DNA of 64,000 nt, taken from assembly GCA_025331445.1 (NCBI GenBank), contig JAIWNE010000037.1:62001-126000 (forward strand), read 5' to 3'. This document shows positions 1 through 12,694 of this stretch, piece by piece (positions within the stretch are counted from its first letter, which is position 1; every line of letters begins with the position of its first letter). The position numbers and the translations under genes are program-made. Under the pieces are notes generated by a model. It did no database searches. It saw only the letters and a program-made list of their open reading frames with translations, and was not told the DNA's origin. The stretch comes from Blakeslea trispora (taxonomy: Eukaryota; Mucoromycota; Mucoromycetes; Mucorales; Choanephoraceae).

Positions 1-157
1 AGGAGTCCAAAATAGTTTTGAGTACTCTATAAATTGATAATACAAGAGTAAGTATAAGCAGAATTGCTTACAATTTCGCTTGTCTTAGAATGAGGGATCG
101 CAAATGATAGGGTTATAAACAGCCTTCTCCTTTTTCTTTTAAAGAAAGAAACAGCAA

Positions 158-575
158 TCAACAAGAAACTCCAAGCACATGTTGCAAATCTAATAATTGA
201 CGGAAGATAAAAAAGTTATTTCGGCATTTTCGCGCGAGTCCAAAAGGACAGATTGTTTTGGTTTCGGCCCCTTCAATAAAAACATAGTTGTCCCCTTCCA
301 TTCTGACACTGTTACTACTTGTCTTTTCTGTTAGAATGCTTCGAAACCGAGACAACGTCTTCCAGTCGCATATTCTCTTAGGCAGACCATTTGGCAAATT
401 GTACTTCAGATTGTCTTTCCTCTTCGAGGATTCAGTCCTCAAAAACTTGTAGCAGTCCTTTAGAATTTACAGTCCTACTACTATGCACTGCTACTCTACT
501 AAAGCCATCTGGTGTACTAACTGAGCTTTTACTCACCAATCTACTCCTTTTCGTGAAACCGCAATTCTTAGTCAT
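158..575 (-). pseudogene. Broken protein-like reading frame, unknown family
   Basis: On the minus strand an ATG at 575 opens a 47-codon frame that stops at 432-434. The adjacent frame is open from about 442 to the stop at 158 for 94 codons and reads as a natural protein, with motifs such as RICDWKTLSRF and CPFGLARKC. The two pieces overlap by about 10 bases, as expected if one frame had been split by a single small insertion or deletion. I do not recognise the family. An intron joining the two was not evident. It could equally be a chance open frame in low-GC DNA. Confidence 0.22.
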
Positions 576-3500
576 ATCAGATATTTTTACCAGTTCCTTT
601 CATTTATCCTAGCATGCCTCTTATGTAGACATGTAACTATTTCCTTTATTATATAACAAGCAGTTTAACAAAAAGAAAAAGGTAAAATGCTATATGTTAA
701 TGAACAAATGCAGATAATAGAATTGCCCCTATGGCAGAATTGGTTAGCAGAGCCCAAGCACATATGAATAAGGCGCAACGATACAAGCAACAAGCTGCAT
801 GAGCTGTTTCTAATATCAAGTAAGGCAATCCCGTTTGTTTATAAGAGAGAGACACTACTTGGATCAAAAAGATTCTGTATGAAATTTTCTCTAGTTCGAC
901 CTGTCATTTGTTTGGCAAGTCATGATGCAAAATGAAGAATGGACCACAGTTGCTCTTCTGAATTTCAAAAGAAATCGAAATCTATTTTGTGACTCACAAC
1001 AGCTTAGTCAGTTTGTTGGTTATGTCTATCTCTTGTTCTTTTTCCTTCAAATACAGCGAATTACAACGTTTGAAAAAAAACAATCGATCTGTATTTTTCA
1101 AAGCGTGAAGATAGTCTCTGCCTACTAAATTATCTGCTATGGAAGGCAGAATACAGCATTTTTAATTGAGTAGAGCAAAGCTAAATATATAGATATATTC
1201 AATACTCTGGATAGAGAAAAGCAGAATTGTAAAACAAGAGCTAACAGTGCGGTTACAACGCTCTATCATCATCCTTCGTAGAACAACATCACCAAGCTTA
1301 TCTGTTGGTAGCAGCAGGAATGATTGCAAGCCTGCGATCAGCATTTGTAAATGCACATTAGTACAGCAAAAACCATCTGACTGAAGCCATCAAACCAGTT
1401 ATATGTACTTTGGCTTACAAATGCTGAACAAATACAATGGCATTACTAGTCAACAAAAAAAGTAGGCATCTGTTACAATCAGAAGCTCTCTACTAAATAT
1501 TTACCACAAACTTTCAGAAATACACTGCCTTGTCTTGTTTTGAAGCCCTTTCTGTTGTCAATCAAGTATTTCAATGTGATCACCCACTATAGAGGATGGT
1601 GATTTATTCCTCCTTTTCTCATATAGCTATTATTGTATAAAACTTGTTCTAGAAACTATATGTTCCCTTTTTTTTAAGTAATAGAACATTTCCTTTCCAC
1701 TACAACATATCTACTGCCTATTATTGACTTTGTAATAAGGAATTGAGAAAATAGAGAAAGCAAAAAGGCTTTGTTACAACGGAATGCATCAAGTCATCAT
1801 GCCAAAAAAAAACTAATATTTATTGGTTGTTTTGGTCTTTATTAGCACTAGACTCTGATTTCATCATTACTTTCACCTTCTTTATCCTTTACTAATCTAA
1901 ACTATGATACAAACAAAAAGTGTTCTGTCTAGACAAATTCCGATAGTATTGTTTAGCTATATATTTTAAAGATTGACCAATGATAACACAGTGGTATCTC
2001 GCATGATTGTTTTCACAAGTCTCTATATATTTGAATTGAGTTTAATGACACCAATCAGGACATCGCAAGGTGCCAAAGAGGTATGAATTTAAGAAAGCTA
2101 AAGACTCAAGGGAAAATAGGGTAGGCATTCCTTCTTCTTTTGTAAAAGCTTCACCTTTTTTTTTTTTCAAGACTAAGCAAGTATTATGCCGCAGTTTGGC
2201 ATTCAAAAGTTTATTGTTTTTGAAGTTCCACAGCTATGAAGAGAAGAAGAGGGGTTAATATTTTTTTGGCCAGGATCCCAGCTGTTCTAAACAGCTATGC
2301 TTATAGTTTTTGTCGAGCTATGAACTAATATTCATGTTGCTTAGGGCTTAGAACCATACGATCACTTGCTGTTAACTGACAGAAAATTGGTTAACCGTGA
2401 TGTTCTGCTCAGTCTGTCACCTATTCTGGAAAAGCTGTTAACATGCATGAAAGGGCTTCAAATAATAGTTTGTGTCAATATCCAAAGGCATGTTTCGGAC
2501 AAACACCTTTGAGTTATATTTTCTCAATTGTATTACTCCTCCTGATTTGCTTTTACATAGAAAAACCGACAAGTTGGCTTACTAAAAATCTCGTAAACAA
2601 CAATGTAACTACCAAGAACCTAATACACGCAGACAAATAATTAAAAAATAGAAAAACATTTGTGAATAAATAAGGATACAATTCACCCCTGTTTCAAAGA
2701 GTAAGATAGACTAAAAAGTATGTTTTTTTTATAACGTGTCGGCTCCGTATATGCTTTTATATGTGGTTAGATGACCTCAAAAAACTTTCTTTGTCTTTAT
2801 TACTTAGCGAAAACCACTTTCAAAAGGAAGTGGTTCTATTTATGAGGCTTAACAATCGATAGCTTTCTTTTTTAGCAACAGCATGGCTAACTTATCAGCT
2901 ATATAGTACCAGTATCTATTTAAAGTAACAACTATTGCCAACAACAGGGATTGTATGATGGTAGTATTGCACAAGATTCAAGCTATGATAACAGGACAGG
3001 TATCTTAAAGCTGCAGCAAGATGCCAGGGATAAAATGACTATAGATACAATTTCATGTGGTGTAGTAAAAAGTTTCTGTGCGGCAATGCCTCTTCAAGGA
3101 ATAAATGATTGCTTCATCCAAAGTTCAAAAGTATGCATTTTATTCAACTAGAAGTAATTCATGTGGGAAAGATAGAGGTGCAAGAAAGCTTATAACAGTA
3201 CCGTAGGACAGTCGACTGAAAATGAGTCTCAGTTTCAAGGATGAATTGACACAAAAAGATATGGATATGTATGGCTAGTATAGCTTTTGTTTTTTTAACG
3301 AAACAAACTTTATGTATTGTTTGTTTTTCGTTTGCTTTTGGGATTCAGTACGACAATATGTTTATAAATCTTGACGAGAACGCTATTGCCTACACTATTA
3401 CATGAAAACAATCCTTTTTTTTTTGGAGTGAGCGGTCACGCAGATTTAAGTTGAATCACATTTGTTTAACATCTTACATGTCTTACATTAGATTGAGCAG

Positions 3501-4153
3501 TTGATATAACCATACTTTATTTTCAAAAAGAAGAAATGAAATGAGAATGGAATGAACAGATAACAATATATTACCAAAAGCCATTCAGCACCTATATTTC
3601 TTTTTTGTCTCTTTCATTCATTTTGACAAGTTAAAGGCATCAAATACATTATGTCATGTGGTACTCAAGTCCTTAAGGATAAAACATAAACATTTCTCCA
3701 TAAGAGTCGATTAATATAGTTAAGTCTGAATCCCATAATTAGGGATTCGGTCAATCAGCATTATGTACCTTAAATCACAAGTGTCATTAGAAGCGAACAA
3801 AGGGCATCCATACTTTCTTTCTTTTATGTACAAACATACAAGAATAATAGTAGCAAAATTCTTCAACATGTGATTGCAAATGGTGGATAAGAGCTTTGGC
3901 CTTTTTTTAGGTAAAAGTTGAAACCGCATGATCCAAAGATAAAAGATAGCCTTTGTATCAGTAATGGTTTTACATGGTTTCTGAAAAGAGATATGTATGA
4001 ATGAAAAGTGCTTTCTCAGATTTTAGGATGACAAACAAAAGAAGAAACGAATATGATACATCTACAGTCAGGATATACTCAAAATGTTCCCATAAAGGCA
4101 TGGGAATATAACAGTGCAGTACTATCATTGTTTTACACATTTAATGCTCTGCA

Positions 4154-4462
4154 GAATTCTTGCCTTATTCGAGCTTTCCTATTTGGGGAAATTACGAGGC
4201 TTGTCAAAGGTGCAAGCTTAAAGAATTTGTAGAAGCTCAATGTGGTGCGTTACCAGGTTCAGTAAATTGTCAATTTGATATGTATTCAGATAATTATTTT
4301 AAAGATGGGAGTGCTGAAGTTACATATTATACTAGCATTCATTTGAATGTTAAAGGTACAGAACGAGTATCTTTTAGAAAAGCAGGAAAAATTGGATTTC
4401 ACCTACCTTCCCAAAAAAGACTCGCACACAGATCTTTTGACTTTTTTCTTTTTTACTTCTGA
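4154..4462 (+). pseudogene. Cys-containing ORF fragment, unknown
   Basis: A run of about 100 codons without a proper ATG start. It contains a CxxC pair (ACQRC) followed by two more cysteines (AQCG and VNCQF) and a stretch rich in aromatic and charged residues (FKDGSAEVTYY). The composition looks like protein rather than random AT-rich DNA up to about residue 78, then turns into low-complexity Phe-rich sequence. No start, splice partner or homologous domain could be identified. It lies about 450 bases left of the candidate transposon at 4908, so it may be debris of mobile DNA. Confidence 0.2.
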
Positions 4463-4907
4463 GAACAATTACCAACACCACCGCGGATGTGCATACAATT
4501 TTTCCAGGATGCCATTTTTAATCCTTAATTTTTTCGATTACGATGTGTTTCAATTGCCGTACAAATCAAAAGCACGTTACAAATTGATCTTGATTTGCAG
4601 AAAGATTGATGTCCTACTATTGGCTCATATGATCAAATATATGACAGGAAAAAGCTAGATCGCTGCTGACCAAAATTGAAAAGTAGCTTTGTGCAACCAA
4701 ATGGGTGAACGACAGTTTCATGTTCACCTTTCTCATCATAAAAAGATTATGGTTCTAATAAATCGCAACCAAGCACTTTGCATTTTCTTTAACCAAAAGT
4801 TCAATGAAAAGACAATATTCGAGCTTTAGAAAAGTTTCAGGCATTGAACGACGAGTTTGAATTGAGTTGCTTAACTTATCCCACAATTCCTGTGCTTAAA
4901 TTACAGA

Positions 4908-5090
4908 CACGGCGGCGCAATGAATTTGTATAGACAAATAAATTTATTTGTATTAACAAGCAGATTAGGTGTTTGTATTTCGCTCCATACAAAGCTTTTT
5001 TTTTGTAATTACAAGCACTTTTCAGTATGTATATACAAAAAAAAGTTTGTATATACAAAAATTGTCAGCTGACCCACGTATCGCCGCCTG
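4908..5090. repeat. Subterminal palindrome cluster / possible MITE
   Basis: Between the left terminal repeat at 4908 and TCGCCGCCTG at 5080-5090 there are repeated TTTGTA and TACAAA half-sites, including two TTTGTATATACAAA-like palindromes near 5027-5060 and a TTGTAATTACAA palindrome near 5002-5014. The last motif recurs at about 7516-7528 near the other end of the larger candidate element. Such clusters are typical binding sites for transposase at the ends of CACTA elements. The block alone also satisfies the shape of a short MITE with imperfect 9-10 base terminal repeats. Confidence 0.4.
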
Positions 5091-7566
5091 ATTAAGATCC
5101 AATGTTTTTGAGTGTATTTGACAGGCAGCACAAATGAATAAGGATAGTTTTTATGAATAAGCAGTTCTTAGCAAGTAGTATTTCTTTATTTTCATGTGTT
5201 ATGCGCTTTAATTGGGTAGATTTTGTAATATGAGCGAATCAAGCTTCTTTACTTTTCATACGTTACTCATCCATTGGGTTTGATTTGCGAATAATATAGC
5301 TTTAATTTTATTGATTTAAAACGAATCAATTCTATATATGGACACTTCTTTAACGTCATTGATAGCCTGGACTTCTGTTTTTGTATCTAGAATGGTGTTG
5401 CAACTGTATTTGAACGATATGGGATCATAGGTATAGCCCTGCACAACTTTGGGATTTCAACGAAAGCCATTTAGGATCTTGACTCAAGTAGAAGAATATC
5501 ATAAACGAAAGCAAGTTGACCCGAAAGAAAAGAGAAAGAGAAGTGATGGTGACATGAGACGAGCAGTGGTATACATTAATAGAGCAGATCAAAGGACAAC
5601 AGCAGCAAAGGGTCTTTGGGCATATGATAAAAGCAGGAAACAATGTATTATCAGAAAAACAGATATTCAAGACATACAAGTAACAAGAGGTTAGACTTGA
5701 TCAGAGCTAACAATATGCAGTAGGTAACCATAGGGGTGCGTTATAGAATGAGCCATAGAACCAAGGACTTTGTTTAGACTATACTGTCAGTAGATTAGAA
5801 AATAATTCATTAGAAATAGGTATGTGTACAAACAAGAGAATGAAAACAAAAGTATAAAGCAACAAGCGTTCAAGTGTTGGGCAGGCAGTATAAATAGCCA
5901 TGACTTAAATGAATGGTCAATTGGCACAATGGATAGCTTGGCAATTGAGTGTTTCATATAGCAGCTGTTAATATTGGTCAGGGTACCGAGAATAGTGGAA
6001 TAAAATGGTAGGAAAAGAGGATCGAAGCAGGTTCATTGGAAGCATATTGGATGAAAAAAGTTGATCATTTGTGATGGATCGTTTGAGATGTTGAGAAAAT
6101 AATAACAAACAGTCTCTGAAATGGTCTAGATAAAGCAAGTGCTGAAGCAAGTGCAAGACATAGTGTTCTGAAGAAAGAAAAGAATGATTATTGATGAGAA
6201 AAGACAGAAGTTATTACTATAAAGACTACTTGCTAGATAATAAAGCCTACCTTTTTGTTGTTGTTTTTTGAAAAGAAGAAAGAAAAGAAAATGGGAAATA
6301 GAAAAAAAGGCCTATATATAATAGATAATACATGGTGATGGGAATAAGAAAAAGCAATCAACCAACAAACCCATGTTAGACTATGATTGAAAAGGAAAAT
6401 GTCTTGAATTTGCATGAAATGATGGCAAGGCCTTCATACTGTATTATCTAACAGTGGTTGGAATTGAATAGGAGAAAGAGAAATGATCATATTCAGATTT
6501 AAGCACAGAATAAAGCAGACAATACATTTGAAATACTTAAGTCCTAGAGTACTAATTCAAGCAACGAAAACGGATCAAGAACACTAAGAAAAAAGTATCC
6601 AAGAGGGCCATCTAAAAAAGGATGAATATGCTAGAGACAATTGTGTTGACTAAAATATCAATTACAAGGTATAAACAATAAGCCATATACGCAACAAGGT
6701 ATACATTTCGAGTGAAATCAAAGGCAATTTGAACTCGCAATGTCGACTTCCATCGTGATGCTGTTGCAGATCTTACATGTCAACAGGGAGTATGACTTGA
6801 AAAAACATTAGTTTTGCGCTGAAGAAGATATTACGTACGAGCAGTAAGCTTATACAAACAATTCAGCTATTCTCCTTTGAAATGAAGGCAGCTTTTTGCA
6901 GAAACCTTGTTGAACCTTTGACAATCTCTTTGCTCTCTTTGCTAATGTGCTCAAACGTCATGGCAAATGGAGATGAGGAGCTGTTCATCAGAATGCAATT
7001 GAGACCATGACAACTAGTCTCAACCACAATGATAAGAATAATCAAGATGACTTCTGTTAAAAAAAAAAGACTATCTTGAAACTGTCTTTACATTTTACAA
7101 TAAATTCAAACATTTCGTTGTCACTTGTCAGCATTGTTTCACCTTGAACTAATGCACCCCCATTTTCCTTTTTAATCACATTTATTTTGCATAAATAATG
7201 AAATTATATCCCCCCAATTTGGGCCCGTTGCAATCTAACGGGAGTCTCGTTTAGACTTTTTCTATTTTTTGGCTGTCTTCGGCCAAACCAATTTTCAGCG
7301 GATTTTTACCCTCTTTTTCACCTTTTTTTGACAAGAAATCGACTTAGAAAAAAACAGCTTGAATACTTTTTTCCATGCATCGCCTTCATAATCTCACTAT
7401 ACCCTCATTCAATGTCTCTAATCATGATGCGGCTAAAAAAACCGACACTTTCTTCATTCATTTAACATAAAACTACGCATAAAGCGAAAAGTGTTTGCAT
7501 ATACAAAGAAATGTATTTGTAATTACAAAAAACCGGGGATTCAAACAAACATCTTGCGCCGCCGTG
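4908..7566. mobile_element. Candidate non-autonomous TIR transposon, CACTA-like
   Basis: A perfect 13-base inverted repeat, CACGGCGGCGCAA at 4908-4920 and TTGCGCCGCCGTG at 7554-7566, bounds 2659 bases. The flanks carry a 3-base direct repeat AGA (4905-4907 and 7567-7569). CACTA/EnSpm elements have termini beginning CAC and 3-base target duplications, so the shape fits. Both ends also contain subterminal palindromic units of the type TTTGTAnnTACAA, many in 4920-5065 and at least two in 7493-7530. No transposase is recognisable inside; an 81-codon open frame at 5449-5694 is the longest. A third GC-rich copy, TCGCCGCCTG at 5080-5090, could instead mark a 183-base MITE starting at 4908. Origin as a CACTA-type element is inference. 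Confidence 0.5.
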
Positions 7567-9947
7567 AGATTTCAAAGCATCCGTTATCCTTTTGCACATA
7601 CAAGTTCTGTGAAAATATAGTCAGCTGGATTCATAATGATGTATAAGCATATAAGTACGAAAGGCTTAAATTAAACTATTTGAGGCTCTCAATTCTTATT
7701 TTTAAATTGTTTGCCATTCATTTTGAAGGTGAAGAATAAAGAAAAGTAGTTTTTTTTTTTATTTGGAATCGCTGGGATTTTGATTGCCATGGTAATAAAA
7801 CACTATATGCGACATCATTATTGGCAAGAGGTGTATTTATCTAATCACTCCCCCGAGAAAGAAAAATCTTTTCGTTTGCCTTTAAGAAAGAATCATGCCA
7901 TCAATCAAAAACTAGTTAGAAATGATACTGCCTCAGATGCCGGAAGCCAAAAAGGTTGAGTTTAATAAATTGTCTTCCGATTATCAAGATAGTTAACATA
8001 TATGGAATACAAACTAGCCCATATGTTGTAAATAAGGGTTTTGGTGTATCAACTAGCTGTAGGAATGACGCATATGTTCTGGAAAACAATGGTTATGACA
8101 GGAGAAAGACGAAAGGGAAAACAAGAATGTGTTGGAGGTTCTCCTAAAAGAAAAAAAAGAACAAGTGCTACATAACCAAATTTGAATAGTAATGTTCTAA
8201 TTAGCATTGGCATTCACAGAGCCTCAAATTGATAAAAAGAGAAACAGCAAAGTCTCGAATGAGTGTTTGGAACAATTGAAGGAGATTCTCGGGAACGTTT
8301 AAAGCAGTTGAAGTTCCTTTTTTTTAACTGGTAATTCTCCTCAATGTTGTGTTACTTCAAATTTCAAGTATACTAATCTAATATTACATAAAATAAAGAT
8401 TGCCCTCCTCCGATACTTATGTCTATTTGGTATAACCTGGAAGAATTATTAAGTCGCAATTAAGCCTCATTAAATTAATGTGTGTGTGGCAGGGAACGAT
8501 CACAAAAAACGTCAAACTTGGTGCAGTTCAGTCCTATACTTACTACATGTGTGCTTTAACTATTTTCATAAAAAATGTGGCCATTATGGCTACTAGTAAA
8601 ACAGTGGCTGCATCAAGAGATGAAGGAAAGGTGACAAGAGGTAAGGAACCCAAAAAGAGAATTATTTAAGAGTCCAGCCTGTAGTGAAATCGTCGATGCG
8701 AAATAGTAATAATGAGCTATACTTTTTTTTTTTTTGCCCAAAGGCATATTTGATTCTATCATTATCGGCAAATATGGTCTGTATCGCAAGATCTTCGTAC
8801 ACAAACTAAGGGCTCAAGGTTACACCCATGCCTTCTTCCGTCTAATATGCTCAGAGTGTCTAGAATAAAAGGAATGGTAGTATATTTCTTTTTTTAAACT
8901 GATTATTTCATCTCTGTCAAAGCGACAAATAAGAAAAAGGCATAGTTCTTTTGATAGCAAACTTTGGTTCTATTAGTTGAATGTATTGAAGAGAATACAT
9001 GCGTAGAATTTCAACAAAAAGTAGGCTCGAAATCAAACTCATAAGAAGAGCCATGCTCGGGCGGCAACGAAGCCTCTAGGTCTGTGCACAAGCAAACTGA
9101 TCTCTTTTTGTCGAAAGTTTCTTTCAACACGAAGGGAAAGGGAAAGGCAGATAACTTTTCCTGACAAAGAGGAAGACGTTTACTAAAACCAGTGGCTATG
9201 CCTTGATAGTAGCTATAAGTAGACTTGGCCGCATACCATGCCAACAATGCATTTGAAATCAGGTAGTTGCCATGTTGCGGCTTAACACTTTCTATCATCG
9301 TTATGTCTGATTTTCCAAACTGAGAGAAAGAGAGGGAGAAGCAGCATTTGGTTGCTGTAGTCAGTGAAGAAAGAGAGTGGAAAGAGAGTAGAGAAAGAAA
9401 GGAGAATCAAAATCAAAAGGAACGAGAAAGATAAAGAAATTAGAAATCCGGTGATGGTTCCGTATAACCATCCTTTGTACACATTGTGCGTTCGAGATTC
9501 GCTCTATTTCTAATTTGTATTCATCCTCATGATAAGGCCTTTATCCATATGGCTGGATGAGGCTAATGAGATATCTAGTGCTTTAGAACAAGTGCAATTC
9601 CAAAAAAATTAGTTTTTTACTTTGTTAATTTTGACGGCTTTTTTATTTTATTTTTCTGTCTAGTAAAGCAAAGAAACGTCTTTTGCCTTTATTTAGTTGA
9701 AGCGAATTTCTTTTTTTGTTCAAAAAAGAAAGTCGGGGTCATCTGTGTAATTTTTCTTTGCGTTTTCTCAGATAAATAATACTTTATCTCAATTTAAATC
9801 ATTCTTTTCTGCTATTCTTTCTTGATTCCTTTTCTTTACTTTTTGTATTTACACTCTTTTCTTCCCTATTTTTATTTTTTTTTTATTTTTTTTTTATTTT
9901 TTTACAAATTCGCACACTCTTTTTATTACACAAATCAAAGAAATCTA
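7567..9947. other. Region without a convincing gene
   Basis: AT-rich sequence between the candidate element and the homeobox gene. The only protein-like stretch is a minus-strand frame at 9011-9298, listed separately. The last 400 bases before 9948 are strongly T-rich and then purine-rich, as expected for the promoter and 5' leader of the homeobox gene. No RNA gene or repeat of note was seen. Confidence 0.5.
9011..9298 (-). CDS. Possible small protein, family unknown
   Basis: A minus-strand frame of 95 codons starting at ATG 9298. It includes GNYLISNALLAWYAAKSTY and ends in PPEHGSSYEFDFEPTFC, a composition more protein-like than its surroundings. A pyrimidine-rich stretch ending in CTCTCAG lies about 20 bases upstream (near 9319), so the frame could be the last exon of a spliced gene whose first exon would carry the hydrophobic frame read at 9282-9482. 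The frames of those two pieces do not join cleanly. No homologue is recognised. Confidence 0.22.
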   Translation of the reverse strand: MIESVKPQHGNYLISNALLAWYAAKSTYSYYQGIATGFSKRLPLCQEKLSAFPFPFVLKETFDKKRSVCLCTDLEASLPPEHGSSYEFDFEPTFC

Positions 9948-11215
9948 ATGGAAGACTTTCCTCAGCAACAAAAAGTAAGGTAGCAAAAGAGCCAACTGCA
10001 ACTCGAGTGACGAGAAGAGAGGGGAAAGAAGAGGAGAGCAGAAAACGAGAGGGAGAAGGAATTGAGTTATTTTTTTTTGTTTTTCCTTTTTTTCTAATAG
10101 TTTAAGCCATAATTTTTTGCTTGTTTCTTTCTTTCTTTTTTCTTTTTTCCTTGTAGAAAACGTTTACGCCAATAATATTATTTAATGATTATCATTATGC
10201 CTCATCATCAGTACAAAATAAGAACAATGGAAGTTCATCAGCCCAATATCACCAATCGTTATTAGAGAAGCACCTTGAAGTAACCAAAAAGAGGCTAGAA
10301 ATCAACGCAAGGATATGGGAGGATATAGGAAGACAGCCTGCAGAGAATCAACAACTAAAAGGTAACATCCAAAAACAACGAGTGCAACCAAGGTTTTACA
10401 TAAACTTATCTTCCTTACCTTGCTCCCTTGATAATTTGACATTTGTTTTGCAAATTTCATAAGCTCACAACAACATACTGACGCAACCTGTCAGTAACAT
10501 CTGCAACGAGGCTGTATCCCATTCCCTCAACGAATCCAGTAATTATTGCGATAGCAGTATGCATACATCATCATCATCATTATGGCCAAATTCTCATGTA
10601 CCTCACACTTCTATTTCATCAAATAACAGTGGAGCAAGCGAATTCAAACCAAATACACATTGTCAGACCATCATACTTGATGTCGATAGATACAATGAGG
10701 ACAATCGACAACAACATCCATCAAGAGAGGACAATAGAACTGCATATATAACAACCAATTTTCCATTTGTTTCAGAGCATCAACATTGTACCTCATATGA
10801 AGCCTTCCTGAACACAAAGAAGCGACGGGAGAACCTACCTAAAGAAGCTACTGAGTATCTGAAGAAATGGTTGATCCTCCACAAGAAACATCCTTACCCA
10901 ACAGATACAGAAAAGAAGCAATTGGCAGACGAAACTCGCTTACATGTTAACCAGATTAGCAATTGGTTCATAAATGCTCGACGTCGCATTCTGCAGCCCA
11001 TTCTTCAATCAGAAAGTAATAGGCAAGAAAGACGGCAGCAAGAAAACCAAGAGCGACAGGAACATCAGGAGCATCATCATCAACATCAGCAGTTGCAAAG
11101 AAATACTTGTTTAAATATACAACATTACCCTCCTTCCACCAGCGATCAGCCTTCTTCTTATTCGGATAATGCAATACAAACAGATCAGTTCGCATCATCA
11201 AATAACGTTCACTGA
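9948..11215 (+). CDS. TALE-class homeodomain transcription factor
   Basis: Three exons (9948-9974, 10157-10361, 10464-11215) give 327 residues. The homeodomain spans about residues 196-257. It carries the three-residue loop extension with the HPYP motif (about 220-223) and the third helix WFINARRR (245-252), with isoleucine at the position that marks TALE proteins (Meis/PBX/Iroquois and fungal Cup9/Tos8 relatives). Upstream are Ser/Asn-rich disordered stretches. Downstream, about residues 262-300 are Gln/Glu/His-rich and probably helical, then a Ser-rich tail. Known role of the family: sequence-specific DNA binding in the nucleus, often at TGACA-like sites, in developmental or nutrient control. 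The start at 9948 is supported by a GTAAGG donor nine codons later and phases that agree throughout. An AATAAA at 11277-11282 fits the polyadenylation signal. The specific target pathway is unknown. Confidence 0.9.
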
Positions 11216-12694
11216 AACAAAACAAAAATGATACTCGCTCAGTCCCGACAGTCTAAAAACAAAAGTAAAGGTAATTGAATAAACTACTATAGCCCAAATG
11301 TTTATTTTCTTTAAAATTTCCTAAGCCTAATTCAAGTAGAAATAAATTCTAATTATCTCTCACCTTCAGCATTGATACCAAACAAGCAAACCGATAGAAA
11401 ACTTAATCCTTGGCAAACGCCTTTTTCTGTTAAGCCTGTGTAATATTCTTACTTAAATTCCTACAACCATTCTAGCCTAGTTTTTTATTCCTTTTTGTTT
11501 TATATCAAGTCAATATGTATCCCCCTCCTTATCTACCAGTCAATAAACATATGATCTTCCTTTTATCTACTTTTTTTATATATCGCCTGCCTTGTACTTG
11601 AGAAAAAACAAAAGAAAAAAAAAACTAAGTAAGCAATTAAGGTCATTTTATATCAACCCACTTTTTGTTGATATGAAGTTAGCTTAACGAAACACAATGT
11701 AATACAACAAAACCAGCAATTTTTTTCAGCTTAATAGTCACTACTGCTCAGGCTCTTGACTTTATTTGCTCTCTACTTCTGTGGGCCAATAGAACTGTTG
11801 CCTGTATGAGTCAAAATAGTATATACAAATCATGTCAATGTACTATGTAATTCAGGGCTTTTTTACCGTCCGTTCGGTTCGTACTCCAAATAGAAACGGA
11901 CTGAAAGAAAAGCACCATATTTTCTATTTTTTTTTATTTACTTTGCTTCTGTCGGATGGTATCCATATGATTTTGTTTTGGATGGACCAATGACATATGA
12001 AAATTAGAAGATTGTAAACAAACTAGCATCAATAAGGAATGCAACAGCCGACATGTTTACATATGTAAGATAATTGTTAACTTGATGTCGGGTTAAGAGA
12101 GGAAGAAACACTTGCATCCAATGACCTCGAAAAGCTAAAGTTTGCTCTGCTTAAAGAAGGCTATGCCTTCAATTGGGAGGTGTTCGCTTTCTCTAACTCA
12201 AACCGAGCTAAGCCTTCCTATCCATCTTTCAAAGAGCTGAGATGAATGTTACTGTCAAAAACTATTTTAGGCAGATACCGCTATGTTGCTACTCTGTTGC
12301 GCAGCCGAAAAGATCAAGAAAATATGGGTTGCTTAGAAACATCAGATTAAGTATTGCGATTCCACATGAACATAAGTTCATTTTTCTCCTTGGTCTTTTT
12401 TTTTTTTCTATCTCTTTTTCTCTCTTCCGCTTTATCTTTTTTTTTATAGAAAAATTCGACTTTCTCTCTTTCTCTCCTGTCTTTTAACAAAAGAAAGGAA
12501 AGGTAGATACACACGATCCTTGCAACATGATTGAGATTGAATCTAAAACTGACTTTGCACTTCGATTAGGCTTATTGTGCTCGAAAAAAAAGAAAAAAAA
12601 ACTTTTATTACTAATAAATTGAGCAGAAAAAAGAAACGATTTATACATCAATTAGGTCAGGTAAAATTCTACCTTGTAAAAGTCATTTTTATAT
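11216..12694. other. Intergenic region, 3' ends and AT-rich DNA
   Basis: This holds the 3' untranslated region of the homeobox gene and, at its right edge, the 3' end of the minus-strand gene at 12695. A short inverted repeat (GTCCGTT at about 11868 and AACGGAC at about 11895) could form a small hairpin. Long T and A runs occur near 12390-12440 and 12580-12600. No coding sequence with a recognisable domain was seen. Confidence 0.5.

Larger units (their letters stand above)
1..4907. other. Region without a convincing intact gene
   Basis: About 4.9 kb of AT-rich sequence on the left edge. Only short open frames are present, none with a recognised domain or a believable intron-exon chain. Two stretches read as protein-like but broken (see the entries at 158-575 and 4154-4462). 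Small perfect palindromes occur, for example AGCTGTT/AACAGCT near 2280-2296. No tRNA or rRNA gene was found. The most likely contents are decayed mobile DNA and untranslated or regulatory sequence, but nothing here proves that. Confidence 0.5.

Noticed and set aside
731..765. tRNA-like 5' half (GCCCCTATGGCAGAATTGGTTAG...)
   Set aside because: It resembles an A-box and D-arm, but there is no matching B-box, T-arm or 3' acceptor strand downstream.
5913..5950. Second tRNA-like word (TTGGCACAATGGATAGC)
   Set aside because: Only the A-box-like part is present; no T-loop or acceptor pairing was found.
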